From Dyadobacter crusticola DSM 16708 (GTDB taxonomy: Bacteria; Bacteroidota; Bacteroidia; Cytophagales; Spirosomataceae), in assembly GCF_000701505.1 (NCBI RefSeq), contig NZ_JNJB01000011.1, forward strand, positions 62,001 to 126,000: a DNA stretch of 64,000 bases, read 5' to 3'. Shown piece after piece: positions 23,344 to 33,082 of this stretch; within the stretch, counting starts at the first letter, position 1; each line of letters begins with the position of its first letter. The position numbers were made by a program, and so were the translations under genes. The notes below the pieces were generated by a model. That model was given only the letters and a program-made list of their open reading frames with translations. It was not told the DNA's origin and did not search any database.

Positions 23344-26300
23344 TTATTCAGCCAAATTGAACTTCAACTGTACGCCACCTGAGGTACTGGCCCGGTAAAA
23401 CGAGTTGGAAACAAGCGGGTCGTTGAATGTCCGATCGAAGTAAAACTGTACACTTAGCCGGTTGTTAACCATATAGTTAACAGTTGGCCGCAGCTGGAAG
23501 TTGATGTTACCTGCAATCGGGATATTCTCTCCGTCAAACTTCCGCTGGATAGATCTGGTATCACGGAAAGTCATTCCTAATTGCATTGTCATATCATTCT
23601 TCAAAGTCTTCTTCACCCCATTCAATTTGAACGGCAGCTTTACATTGTTTTTGGTAAAACCAATGTTCACCGTTACATCCTGATTGAACAACTCAGCAAC
23701 CTGGGAATTGGAAAGGTTCAATGCGATCGTCCGGTCTCTGTTATACTCCATTCTCGCAGTAATCCTGCTCTGCGTACGTACCTCAACACCCACCAGCGGC
23801 TGAAACTTCTCCGACAAGGTAATGGTGCTCATCGCAAACACAGGAATATACTGACCAAGATCATTCAATCTCGACGACAATGGATAACCCGTCACAGCCA
23901 GGTTCACATACAAAGCCTCGTAATCCAGCGAGGAGGTGAAGTTACCCACACTATAATTGGACATATACTTGTGCTTCAAGGTAAACGAGCTGAAAAGCCT
24001 TTTGAATGCAGGCAGCTGAGATAACCCGTTATAGCTGAAATCCCAGTTTGGCATCGGAAATTTCAGGAATGGATTTGTTCGCACCGTATTCGGATCCTTA
24101 CCCGTGTAAGCTGCAAAGAATGACGAGATCAATACATCCTGAGAAGTCTCATTGTACTCACCGCCGCTCCTGTTCTCCTGGTTCAGCCTGTCGCGGATAA
24201 TTTCCCGGTAAGCTCTGAATTTATCAAAAACGGGCGAAGAATTATCCCGGCGCATTTTCGCGAATGCAGTCCGGAACGACATAAATGACATACTGAACTG
24301 TCCATTCCGCAATGGGCTTTGAGAAGCAAATCCACCGCTGGTATCTGGCCGGTAGAATTCCTGATAAGCATCCTGGCGCGTCAGTCGCGCTTCGATAATC
24401 AGCCTGAAATCCTTGAATGGTTCCAGTGTTGTGTTCGCAGAAAAGTTCTTCGCAATTGTTTGCTGGAAAGGCATATTCTGCTGCTCACTTCGGGTAATCC
24501 AGCCTTTCTCGGCTGCTTTTTTCTGGAAGTTCCTGTCCTGCTGGCCGAGCACGAAAGGTAAGCCAGGTGCATTGGCGTCGTCAATCCCGAAATACTTGGG
24601 TGCGCGCAGGTAACCCGGCAATGCGGTCGTTTCCAGCACCGAGTAGCTCACGTTGATACCGCGAACGGTCATCAGCGCGCGGGTAAGACTTTTCAGCACG
24701 TCCGTTGTGCGCATATCAATATCCTCGATATCACCCGGGCTACGTGCAAAATTCTTGCGCCCCGCGGAAGGTGTGTTGGCAAATTTGAGGTAGCGCAGCT
24801 TATTGTAAAGCAATACAAAATCGACTTTACCTGTTACCCCGCGCTCTCTGCTGTTTCGAATAATGTCCCCAAAAGGCAGCCCGGTGGTATCCCGCAGCCC
24901 AAGCGCATTGGCCTGGTACTGGTAAGCAACGGAATGCTTGTAGTCCGCCGTCATCCAGTCTGTAAGCGGTATTTTATCGAGCGGCAGCCTGTAAGTCAGG
25001 TCAATTTTTTGGTCAAAATTCTTGATCCGGCCCAGCTTTTTAAAATTCGTCCAAAGCGAATCCTTCTTCGCACCCGTGTCGATATCGCCCATTGGCTCGT
25101 CGATAATCGAATTAGCTGACGAGCTGTAATTCAGGGTCATGTTCCTCGTAAGGTTCCACCCGAAATCGTAGTAGCGGTTGAACCAGAAGTATTTTTCATA
25201 AAGCGGCTGAATACCATCGGTAGTAAGATCTGCATTACGCAGCTGTGTTTTCAGGAAACGCCGGTCTACGTCGGTTCTCAACGAAACCATATTAGGCAGC
25301 AAAGTCACGTTAAAATCCTTGATTAATTCGCCCCACCTGTTTTTAGGTGTCCACTTTTTAAATGGTTCAAATGCCTTTGGCTGGCTACTGTACACATAGG
25401 AAATCCCTCCTTTGTACATCCGCTGATTATATTCCTGTGTAAGGACATTCCGTCGCTTATCGTCACTGAATGCGTAAGTGAACGAGAAGTTTTCAAAATC
25501 GTAAAAATGATTTCTTGCTCCCGGTCTCGTTTTTACTTTCCTGACATTCGAGAAGTTAATACCACGCCTTACCGCATTTTCTTCGACCATGCGACGATAG
25601 CCGTCGCGTTGTTCGTCGGTAAGCAAATTATCCAGCGATGTATTCAGCGGTGTATCCGGATCAAGCGGGTTGAAATGCGGCTTAACATTCCTGCGATCGT
25701 AACTCACAAACAGCGGAATACTGAACCCCCAGCTGGCAGGAAGCAATTTATCTACTGCGATATTTGACGAAAATCCATATTCCTGGGTAAGGTTCCGCGA
25801 GCGTTCACCGATCCGCTGCTGAACACTTCCGAATCCAAATGTTTCCAAGCGCCCCGAGGCTGTAAGCGTAGCAAAATCTGCAAGCTTGGCATCCAGCTGT
25901 GCGATCGCCGCCATACCGCCCCTGTCGTCGAAACCCTCCACGTGCAGCTCATCTACCCACAAGCAGAAGCTCTTCGGCCGCTGATCCGCTGATTTCGGAT
26001 TGCGCATACCAATCATCATGACACGCACTGAACTCAAATCAGGATTACCCACGACAGTTAGCTTGTATCGTCCATCCGCAGTTTGCATGGTGTAAGGCAC
26101 GCTCAGGTTTCTATCAACCTGCCTGTTCCGCTGAGCTTTCGCCTCGATCAGATCTGCCAATGCGATATTGATCTCATTCTCTTCCGGCCATATTTCCTCT
26201 CTTAACTTAGGACCGGACGAAGTGGCTCTCAGCGAAGAAAGATCAATCTCATAGTAGTTTTGGGTTAAATCAGTACCGATACGCATGAAGGTTCCTACCA

Positions 26301-29300
26301 TTCCACTCTCATCCTGGTCATTCTGCATGTGCACATACATACGCAGCCTTTTTCTGAACAAGAGATCCAGATTGACATTCTTGAAAACGGCACGGGAATC
26401 ACCATCACGCAGATCAGTCACGCAGAGACTCATGGACTGTTCATTCAGCTGCAGCGGAGGACGCTGGGTATTGTCCAGATCACGCTGCCAGCCCGGAGGA
26501 ATGTCATATTGGTACTTATCGCCGCCAGTTGTGGCATCCCTGTTTTTGTTTTCTTCAATACTTACCGTACCCACAGTGAACTTCGCATCGTAAGGCTCGG
26601 GCACTTCCTGCAAGCCCGGCGCATCGAGATTAGAAGTGTATTTACGGTATTGCTGACCTACCATTTGCAACTGTGCAAATCTAAGCACGACAGGCTGCTG
26701 GAAGTCGGTCAAATACATGCGCATGAAACGAATGGACTTGAACCCATTCATATTTCCGATCACTCCTGAAAACTCTTTAATCGGAACCCGGAACAGGTAC
26801 CAGTTTTGTCCGTCTGTTTCCGTTTTGTCAACAATATATCCGTTCCCTACTGCAAGCTGGTTCGGTTTCAGATCAATTTCATATTCGTAGTAGGATTCGT
26901 TGTCGTTAATCGTATTGTCGACATTCAAATCCTCTCCGTCAGGAACATTCGTAGAAGCCGGCGTAACGTCCGCAGCTCTTCCCAGACTTTCAGGAGAGTT
27001 GTTTTCCATTCCCAGATAATTTTTGTAGCGTTCCAGCACTTTGGCATCTGCACTATCCAGGTCGGAACCGAGGAAGAATCGGAAATCGTCGCCGGAAGGG
27101 TCAGCCAGGATACGCTCGCGTGCAGCTGGCGTCAGGTTCGCAGGCAGTCTGTCTATAAACTGGCGGAAGAAAGCACGCTCCTCTTCATTTGATAATCCGT
27201 CAAGACCAATATCCTGGCGCTCTCTTGCTCCGGGCTCATTGCTGAATGCATTGATCAGATATTGAGATTTAGTAGCATATCCCCAGGCCGTAGAATCTAC
27301 ATTGACGCCAACCTGTTTCGGGCCGATAGGCAGTCCATTTTCAAAATTGTAACGCTCGTCGGGAATTACATCTTCCGAGATATCCCCCAGGTTAAAGACA
27401 AGCTTACCTCCTGTTGTGTTGTTAGCTCGTTCAAATCCATCTCTGACAACCCCATTTGGACCGGGAATGAATGGATCCAGCATCCAGAACTCGATGCTTT
27501 CAATGTTTGCATTATCAAAATCATTATCAGAAGTAATGGCCCGGCTGATCGCCCCGAAATTTTGACGCGGTGCTTTTAGCCGGCCGTCGGGATTCAGATC
27601 TGTGTTGTAATTGTACATCCCCCTTTCACTTGGGTAGAAAGCGATGTCAAGCACCTGCTGCGGATAGGTTATCAATCCTGCAATGGGGCGGTTAGGGAAA
27701 ATATCATTGGGAAGGAACAACCGCTCGTAGAAATTCTTGCGATCCGCTTCTTCAATGTTGGCAGGTGGCTGGTAACCTCCGCCAAGCCCCTGCGCTCCTC
27801 CAAAAATATTGTCAACCGTATAGGCAGAGATTTTTGCCCTTCTATATCCGTAATTCAGGGTTCTGCCGTCAAATCCGGTCCTGAACTGGGCAGGAACAGA
27901 CGCAAGCCGCCACTTCTGAGGCTGGCGCGAAAGGTCGTAAATTGTACGGGCCGCCTCGAAATCGTCTACCAGTGATCGGTTATTTACATCTTTGGAAACA
28001 CCCGGAAGTAGTTTCGCAAATTCCCCTTTAAACTGAATGCTTGACATTTCCTTGGTCTGGATCAGCGGCAATGCATCAAGGAGCTTGGTTAAAAACGGTA
28101 CATCTTTTCTGAACCTGATATCAAAGCCGAGCATGGTATTGTTCACAGGCTCATTTCCGATTGCCACCCTGGACAAGAATCCTGCCGGTCTCTCGCGGTA
28201 CTTGATCGCTGTCAATCCGATGCTCATATCCCGGTTTACCACATAGTCGAGGCGCGTTCCCAATAAAGAACGGACCTGGTTCTGGAACATATCCGGTCTT
28301 TCATATTCAATGACAATCTCCCGCCCTGAGTTAAGCACACTTCCATTGAGCAAACGCACTCGCCCGATCTGCGCTTCAACAATGTAATCGGAGCCAGGTG
28401 AAAGGGGCACACCGCCTGAGGTGACTGTTACAGAAGTTTCGAGTACCCCGAATGGAAGCTGTACTTCGGCTCCCCCGCTGGTCTGGTAAGATCCTTTGAG
28501 AAAAAACTTATTGCGCTCAGTAACCTGCTGCGCGTCTATCATCGTAGTCCGGTACAGCTCATTGAACACGTATTTATTCCGGAAAGCGTCCTCACCTGCC
28601 CCGAACTTGCGGGCCAGGTTTGTTCCGAATGGTTCAAGAACAGGGAAAATGATTCTGCCGGATCTGCTATCAATGGTAATCCCTTCTACGTAATCAAAAT
28701 TACCGTCAGGTTGCAGATCGTTTACAGGGTTGAGCCTGTCCAATCCCGCGAGCCGGATCAGCGGCACATTGGCGATGCTGCTTTCCTGTAAATTGGGGTT
28801 ATCAATACCTGTCTGGTCATCTTTGTAAATAACACGCAATTGGAATCCTTGCTTGTCAATCTGACTGGTACCCAGTGAATAGATGTTTTTCATCATCAAA
28901 TCCCACATCGGCAGCCGGGTGTTGTTGCGGATCGTCGACGATTTAAGCAGTTTCAAAGCAATGACCTCGTTATCCTGGCGCGCCTGATAATCTTCGGTAA
29001 GTTCACCCACCTTAAATGCGCGCCCATTCAACGTATATTCATAAGAGACTGCGAGCACTTCGTCGTTTCTCAGCGCATTGGTCAGCGATATATAACCGAG
29101 CTGCGGATGAAAAGTGTAGTCGCGATCTGCTACCAGTCTTTTCGCGCCACGGAGCAATTCGTAGTCGAGTGTTTTTTCAAGGCCCAGCGAAGTAATCGCA
29201 CTGTTGGTATTATCAACCTGCCGGAATGCGGTATTTTCAGTTAAGGTTTTGTACAATCCGTTTGCTTCATTGTCGGCCGGAGAGCTGGAACGGATCGGCT

Positions 29301-30501
29301 GCAGGCTTGGATTGGCCGACTTGTACGGAGCAGGCTCGCCCAGATCCGCGAAACCCACCACATTCCTCAGGGATTCGGTTGTTGTAGTCCGGTTAGTCAC
29401 ATACACTTCGATCCGGGTTACGGTAACCCCGGAAGTGATTGTAGGAGTATTCCGCAACGAGCTTTCGTAAATATTTCTGAAATATTGAGAGAGGAAAAAG
29501 TTGCGGTTTTCATCGTAAGTATCAGCACGCAGCTCGAAATCCCGGTTTTGGGCGCCACCTCTTAGGACGATCCGCTCCTTGCTTGACTTTTGTTGGGAAG
29601 CCACAAAGGTCGCGTTCAAACGGCCGAACTGAAAATCAGTCTTCAAACCAAACAGGTTTTGAACGCCCGGAATCAGCTGGCTGTTGATCGCCCAGTTGAT
29701 ATTACCAGCTTCAATTTTCCGTATAAAGCTCTCCTCCGGATTCTTGTAATTCAGTTTAATCGCGTTCTCGAAGTTGAAGTTGGCCTTTGTATCAAAGTTT
29801 GTCTGAAAGCCCAGCTGATCGCCTAATCTCGCATCGAAGTTGATGCTGATCTGCTCATTGAAAATAAATTGAGTATTGCGACGCTGGCGGATCGGGATCG
29901 CCGGGTTATCCAGGAACTGATGCATTAAGCCCAGGTCAAGCGAGACAAAGCCAGTGGGTTTGAAGTTAATGAAATCATCGCCCAGCAACTTCGAAAGTCC
30001 GGGTGGTATATCCAATTTAGGCAACAACCCACGGGCTCCCATTGCACTTTTCCCATCCTGCCTGCCTGCATACTCGCGCAGCAAACTCTTGAATGCCCGG
30101 TCTTCCTGGATCTTATCATAAGTTTCAAGATCCATACGCTCGGGGGCGCGGAAATTCAGGTCGCCTGACTGCGTTCTGACTTTTTCAGTCACCGCAATCT
30201 TGCCGGCACTATCCAGAATAATATTGGTAGAGATATTCGCCGGGTCCCGGAGGTAAAAAGGAGAGCGGGGACGCGGCTCGGCGATCCGGTTGGAATAGTA
30301 ATCCTTCCAGCGTGTGATCAGCTGGTTCCCGGACCTGTCGACTGTTCTTCTGTTCGTATCGGGAATGGTATCTTCCACAACCCACTCCTGCGGATGCTGT
30401 GAATATGGTTCATCCGCATCAACCGAGATATTGGCCAGCAAAGCCGCTCCGGCTGATATACTTAAGACTTTAAATAGAAAAGAGTAAATCGTTGATGACA
30501 A
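23344..30501 (-). CDS. sprA: Cell-surface protein SprA, type IX secretion translocon
   Basis: 2385 residues, the expected giant size. SprA is the outer-membrane conduit of the type IX secretion system and is needed for gliding. Recognisable stretches include YYSNRIAEPRPRSPFYLRDP near the N-terminus, GFVSLDLGLMHQFLDNPAIP, FNEQISINFDARLGDQLGFQ, RLNATFVASQQKSSKERIVL and a C-terminal strand-rich barrel (FRDTRSIQRKFDGENIPIAG to RASTSGGVQLKFNLAE). A signal-like segment (IYSFLFKVLSISAGAALLAN) starts at residue 5. The start codon is TTG at 30501; no in-frame ATG exists between it and the upstream stop. Known orthologues are called Sov in Porphyromonas. Neighbours ruvA and gcvH match conserved order. 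Confidence 0.98.
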   Translation of the reverse strand: MSSTIYSFLFKVLSISAGAALLANISVDADEPYSQHPQEWVVEDTIPDTNRRTVDRSGNQLITRWKDYYSNRIAEPRPRSPFYLRDPANISTNIILDSAGKIAVTEKVRTQSGDLNFRAPERMDLETYDKIQEDRAFKSLLREYAGRQDGKSAMGARGLLPKLDIPPGLSKLLGDDFINFKPTGFVSLDLGLMHQFLDNPAIPIRQRRNTQFIFNEQISINFDARLGDQLGFQTNFDTKANFNFENAIKLNYKNPEESFIRKIEAGNINWAINSQLIPGVQNLFGLKTDFQFGRLNATFVASQQKSSKERIVLRGGAQNRDFELRADTYDENRNFFLSQYFRNIYESSLRNTPTITSGVTVTRIEVYVTNRTTTTESLRNVVGFADLGEPAPYKSANPSLQPIRSSSPADNEANGLYKTLTENTAFRQVDNTNSAITSLGLEKTLDYELLRGAKRLVADRDYTFHPQLGYISLTNALRNDEVLAVSYEYTLNGRAFKVGELTEDYQARQDNEVIALKLLKSSTIRNNTRLPMWDLMMKNIYSLGTSQIDKQGFQLRVIYKDDQTGIDNPNLQESSIANVPLIRLAGLDRLNPVNDLQPDGNFDYVEGITIDSRSGRIIFPVLEPFGTNLARKFGAGEDAFRNKYVFNELYRTTMIDAQQVTERNKFFLKGSYQTSGGAEVQLPFGVLETSVTVTSGGVPLSPGSDYIVEAQIGRVRLLNGSVLNSGREIVIEYERPDMFQNQVRSLLGTRLDYVVNRDMSIGLTAIKYRERPAGFLSRVAIGNEPVNNTMLGFDIRFRKDVPFLTKLLDALPLIQTKEMSSIQFKGEFAKLLPGVSKDVNNRSLVDDFEAARTIYDLSRQPQKWRLASVPAQFRTGFDGRTLNYGYRRAKISAYTVDNIFGGAQGLGGGYQPPANIEEADRKNFYERLFLPNDIFPNRPIAGLITYPQQVLDIAFYPSERGMYNYNTDLNPDGRLKAPRQNFGAISRAITSDNDFDNANIESIEFWMLDPFIPGPNGVVRDGFERANNTTGGKLVFNLGDISEDVIPDERYNFENGLPIGPKQVGVNVDSTAWGYATKSQYLINAFSNEPGARERQDIGLDGLSNEEERAFFRQFIDRLPANLTPAARERILADPSGDDFRFFLGSDLDSADAKVLERYKNYLGMENNSPESLGRAADVTPASTNVPDGEDLNVDNTINDNESYYEYEIDLKPNQLAVGNGYIVDKTETDGQNWYLFRVPIKEFSGVIGNMNGFKSIRFMRMYLTDFQQPVVLRFAQLQMVGQQYRKYTSNLDAPGLQEVPEPYDAKFTVGTVSIEENKNRDATTGGDKYQYDIPPGWQRDLDNTQRPPLQLNEQSMSLCVTDLRDGDSRAVFKNVNLDLLFRKRLRMYVHMQNDQDESGMVGTFMRIGTDLTQNYYEIDLSSLRATSSGPKLREEIWPEENEINIALADLIEAKAQRNRQVDRNLSVPYTMQTADGRYKLTVVGNPDLSSVRVMMIGMRNPKSADQRPKSFCLWVDELHVEGFDDRGGMAAIAQLDAKLADFATLTASGRLETFGFGSVQQRIGERSRNLTQEYGFSSNIAVDKLLPASWGFSIPLFVSYDRRNVKPHFNPLDPDTPLNTSLDNLLTDEQRDGYRRMVEENAVRRGINFSNVRKVKTRPGARNHFYDFENFSFTYAFSDDKRRNVLTQEYNQRMYKGGISYVYSSQPKAFEPFKKWTPKNRWGELIKDFNVTLLPNMVSLRTDVDRRFLKTQLRNADLTTDGIQPLYEKYFWFNRYYDFGWNLTRNMTLNYSSSANSIIDEPMGDIDTGAKKDSLWTNFKKLGRIKNFDQKIDLTYRLPLDKIPLTDWMTADYKHSVAYQYQANALGLRDTTGLPFGDIIRNSRERGVTGKVDFVLLYNKLRYLKFANTPSAGRKNFARSPGDIEDIDMRTTDVLKSLTRALMTVRGINVSYSVLETTALPGYLRAPKYFGIDDANAPGLPFVLGQQDRNFQKKAAEKGWITRSEQQNMPFQQTIAKNFSANTTLEPFKDFRLIIEARLTRQDAYQEFYRPDTSGGFASQSPLRNGQFSMSFMSFRTAFAKMRRDNSSPVFDKFRAYREIIRDRLNQENRSGGEYNETSQDVLISSFFAAYTGKDPNTVRTNPFLKFPMPNWDFSYNGLSQLPAFKRLFSSFTLKHKYMSNYSVGNFTSSLDYEALYVNLAVTGYPLSSRLNDLGQYIPVFAMSTITLSEKFQPLVGVEVRTQSRITARMEYNRDRTIALNLSNSQVAELFNQDVTVNIGFTKNNVKLPFKLNGVKKTLKNDMTMQLGMTFRDTRSIQRKFDGENIPIAGNINFQLRPTVNYMVNNRLSVQFYFDRTFNDPLVSNSFYRASTSGGVQLKFNLAE

Positions 30502-30600
30502 AGTAATAGACTTATTTAGAGAAGGTTGTAATTACAATCAAATCCATCAAGACGATTTTATCTGCGTAAAGGTTTTTACAAGAATGCATTGCGGCTCAGG

Positions 30601-31191
30601 TTAACGAAGCGCTAGTTTTATCAAGTTTTCTACTGTGAGTTCAGACCCTTCCCTTTTGATAATGGCGTCCACGCTTTTCTCTGCCGTGGCCTTCGGGATT
30701 CCGAGGGTGATCAAGGCAGCGAGGGCTTCATTTTTCAAAGTTCCGGAAGATGTGTCTGACGATTTCTGACCTGTTGATACCAGCTCTTCCTTGCGTATTT
30801 TATCTCTTAATTCCAGAATGACGCGTTGAGCAGTTTTTGATCCAATGCCTTTAATGGACTGGATCAGTCGAAGATCTTCATCTATTATCCCCTGCCTTAT
30901 TTCAGATGAAGATAGGGAAGAAAGCATGACAAGAGCCGTCGACGGACCTATTCCTGAAATTGTGATCAGATCGAGGAAAAGTTTTTTTTCGTCGCTTCCC
31001 CAAAAACCATATAACACATGTGCATCTTCCCTGATACTCAAAAACGTTACAAGTTTGCAACGTTCACCCGGCTCGGGAAGTGAGGTATAAGTTTGTAAGG
31101 ATATGCGAACTTCGTAGCCCAATCCGTTCACATCGATAATCGCATATGCCGGGTCTTTGTACGCTACAGTTCCGTTAACGTAGGCAATCAT
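30601..31191 (-). CDS. ruvA: Holliday junction helicase subunit RuvA
   Basis: 196 residues. Domain I is the OB-fold MIAYVNGTVAYKDPAYAIID with LGYEVRISLQTY. Domain II holds two helix-hairpin-helix motifs (LFLDLITISGIGPSTALVML and LIQSIKGIGSKTAQRVILEL). Domain III, which contacts RuvB, is EALAALITLGIPKATAEKSV. It binds four-way junctions for RuvB-driven branch migration. RuvB and RuvC are not nearby. It lies 99 bp upstream of sprA and 33 bp after the lytic transglycosylase on the same strand. Confidence 0.98.
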   Translation of the reverse strand: MIAYVNGTVAYKDPAYAIIDVNGLGYEVRISLQTYTSLPEPGERCKLVTFLSIREDAHVLYGFWGSDEKKLFLDLITISGIGPSTALVMLSSLSSSEIRQGIIDEDLRLIQSIKGIGSKTAQRVILELRDKIRKEELVSTGQKSSDTSSGTLKNEALAALITLGIPKATAEKSVDAIIKREGSELTVENLIKLALR

Positions 31192-31224
31192 ATAAATAGT
31201 ATGTGCATTGTGGACTGTTGAACA

Positions 31225-32784
31225 TTAGGCAGAAATGATCAGTTTTTGTCCAGGCTTAATAGAATTACCTCTGATATTGTTTCTCTTTTTCAACTGTCCG
31301 ATTTCGAGTCCGTAACGTTGTGAAATGATCCACAGCGTGTCGCCCTTCTGAACAGTATGGTAACGCTTTCTGGTATGCCTTGCCTGGTTATATGTTTTCT
31401 GCTCGTCTGCTTTTGAAGCTGCCGCTGCTACTCTCGTCGCAGCCGGCGCGGTTTCTTTGACAGTTTTATAGATCACCAGCCGCTGTCCTCTGTTGATTGC
31501 TGATCTGCTGATGCGGTTCCATTTTTTCAGTTCAGCAACACTCACGTGGTATCTTCTCGAAATGGTGGATAAGGTTTCTCCCTTGCGTACAGTGTGGCTG
31601 GTTTTTTTAGTGCGGTTTCTTTCAATCAATCCCTGCTCTTCTCCTCCGTCCTCATCTTCATCCATTTCCGATGACTGACTGGCTAATGCATAAGGGAATG
31701 CCTTATTGACGCCCAGGGAGTCTGTTCTTGTGCTATCCGCTTTTGCAACAAGCGCCCCATTCAGCAGCTTACCTGTGCAGTAGTTCATGATAGAATCACG
31801 GTTGCTGACAAAGTAAGTGTATTGTACGCTCGGTACTTTAAGAACGAAATCGCGGGTATGTGCAGGGAGTGACGTTTTAGTAATCTGAGGATTCAACTTT
31901 TTGAGATCCTCCATATTAACATGGCTCTGCTCGCAAAAAACAGCAAGATCAATGTAACCGTTAATGTGAACAGTATCATGAGGAATCTGGAATTCGGTGG
32001 TTTCCGGGAAAATACCGTGGTCGTGCCCATAGTTCATCATATAATTCATCGCCACATACTGCGGAACGTAGGAGCGTGTTTCTCGTGGAAGCACATTGTA
32101 GATCGTCCAGAACGTGGTCCCTCTCGACCGCCGCATTGCGCGTTTCACGTTGCCTGGTCCTGTGTTGTAAGAAGCCAGTGCAAGCTCCCAGTCACCAAAA
32201 ATCCTGTAAAGCTGTTTGAGGTAAAGACAAGCTGCTTCTGTGGCTTTCACAGGTTCGAAACGCTCATCAATGTATTTATCCTGATACAAACCGAACTCGC
32301 GACCGGTTGCCGGCATGAACTGCCACAGACCGCCAGCACGTGCATGGGAAATGATGGTAGGATTTAAGCCGGACTCGATCATGGACAGGTATTTCAATTC
32401 AGTCGGCAGGCCGTGCTTCTGCAATGCTTTTTCAAACATTGGAAAAAACAAAGGCATACGCGCCATCATTGTCCGGGTAAAATCGGCTTTTTTATAAATG
32501 AAATATTCCACAAACTCGTGAGAGGACTTGTGGTAGGTAAGCGGTATAGACTTTTCAAGTTTAGCAAACCGTGTTTTCAGGAGATCCTGGGGAACAGCCG
32601 GGTTAGGTCCTATTTCTTCAACTTCGGGCAGGTACGGAAGCAGGTTTGCTTCCTCCTGAGCTTCGGTTTTAAGCGTATCTTGCTCGAATGTTAACTTCTC
32701 CTGTGGAATTACCGCCATTGCGGGTGCGTTCCAGATTCCTGCACACATGGCTCCGAGCCACAATACTTTTTTTGAAAGCCTCAT
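31225..32784 (-). CDS. LysM-containing lytic transglycosylase (MltD-like)
   Basis: 519 residues with a signal peptide (MRLSKKVLWLGAMCAGIW... ending at AMA). Residues about 115-225 form the SLT domain: HGLPTELKYLSMIESGLNPT carries the catalytic Glu, followed by ARAGGLWQFMPATGREFGLY and LALASYNTGPGNVKRAMRR. Two LysM peptidoglycan-binding domains follow, near 398-442 (SHTVRKGETLSTISRRYHVS) and 475-519 (YHTVQKGDTLWIISQRYGLE). It cleaves murein glycan strands to 1,6-anhydro products in the periplasm, aiding wall turnover. Located just upstream of ruvA, it may share its transcript. Confidence 0.95.
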   Translation of the reverse strand: MRLSKKVLWLGAMCAGIWNAPAMAVIPQEKLTFEQDTLKTEAQEEANLLPYLPEVEEIGPNPAVPQDLLKTRFAKLEKSIPLTYHKSSHEFVEYFIYKKADFTRTMMARMPLFFPMFEKALQKHGLPTELKYLSMIESGLNPTIISHARAGGLWQFMPATGREFGLYQDKYIDERFEPVKATEAACLYLKQLYRIFGDWELALASYNTGPGNVKRAMRRSRGTTFWTIYNVLPRETRSYVPQYVAMNYMMNYGHDHGIFPETTEFQIPHDTVHINGYIDLAVFCEQSHVNMEDLKKLNPQITKTSLPAHTRDFVLKVPSVQYTYFVSNRDSIMNYCTGKLLNGALVAKADSTRTDSLGVNKAFPYALASQSSEMDEDEDGGEEQGLIERNRTKKTSHTVRKGETLSTISRRYHVSVAELKKWNRISRSAINRGQRLVIYKTVKETAPAATRVAAAASKADEQKTYNQARHTRKRYHTVQKGDTLWIISQRYGLEIGQLKKRNNIRGNSIKPGQKLIISA

Positions 32785-33082
32785 TAATCAAATGTTTTTT
32801 GAAGGTTAATCAATTCACGGTTTTCGATGGCTAGTACCTGTTTCTAAACTATTTACAGGCTGAAAATCCTCTTTTCAAAACTCCCTACTCGGGAAATCGC
32901 CCTGATGAATCGCAATAATCTCTAATACATTTATCATTAAACACACAAAGAATCTTCGTCAGAATAACTTTTGGATAACCGCATGCAATTCTGGCACGAT
33001 AATTTACTTTAAACTTTGGGTCAAATACAGTTCAAGCTCAATAAGCAGGGTCAAAAAATATCAAACCCCTTGATCCGTATTA
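32785..33082. other. Intergenic region without a visible gene
   Basis: About 300 bp between gatA and the lytic transglycosylase, both on the minus strand. It is AT-rich and contains no credible reading frame, hairpin or repeat. It probably carries the promoter of the transglycosylase-ruvA unit, but no match good enough to assign was found. Confidence 0.5.

Noticed and set aside
30526-30537. Palindrome TTGTAATTACAA upstream of sprA as an operator
   Set aside because: A 12-bp AT-rich palindrome is expected by chance at this scale and there is no neighbouring regulator.
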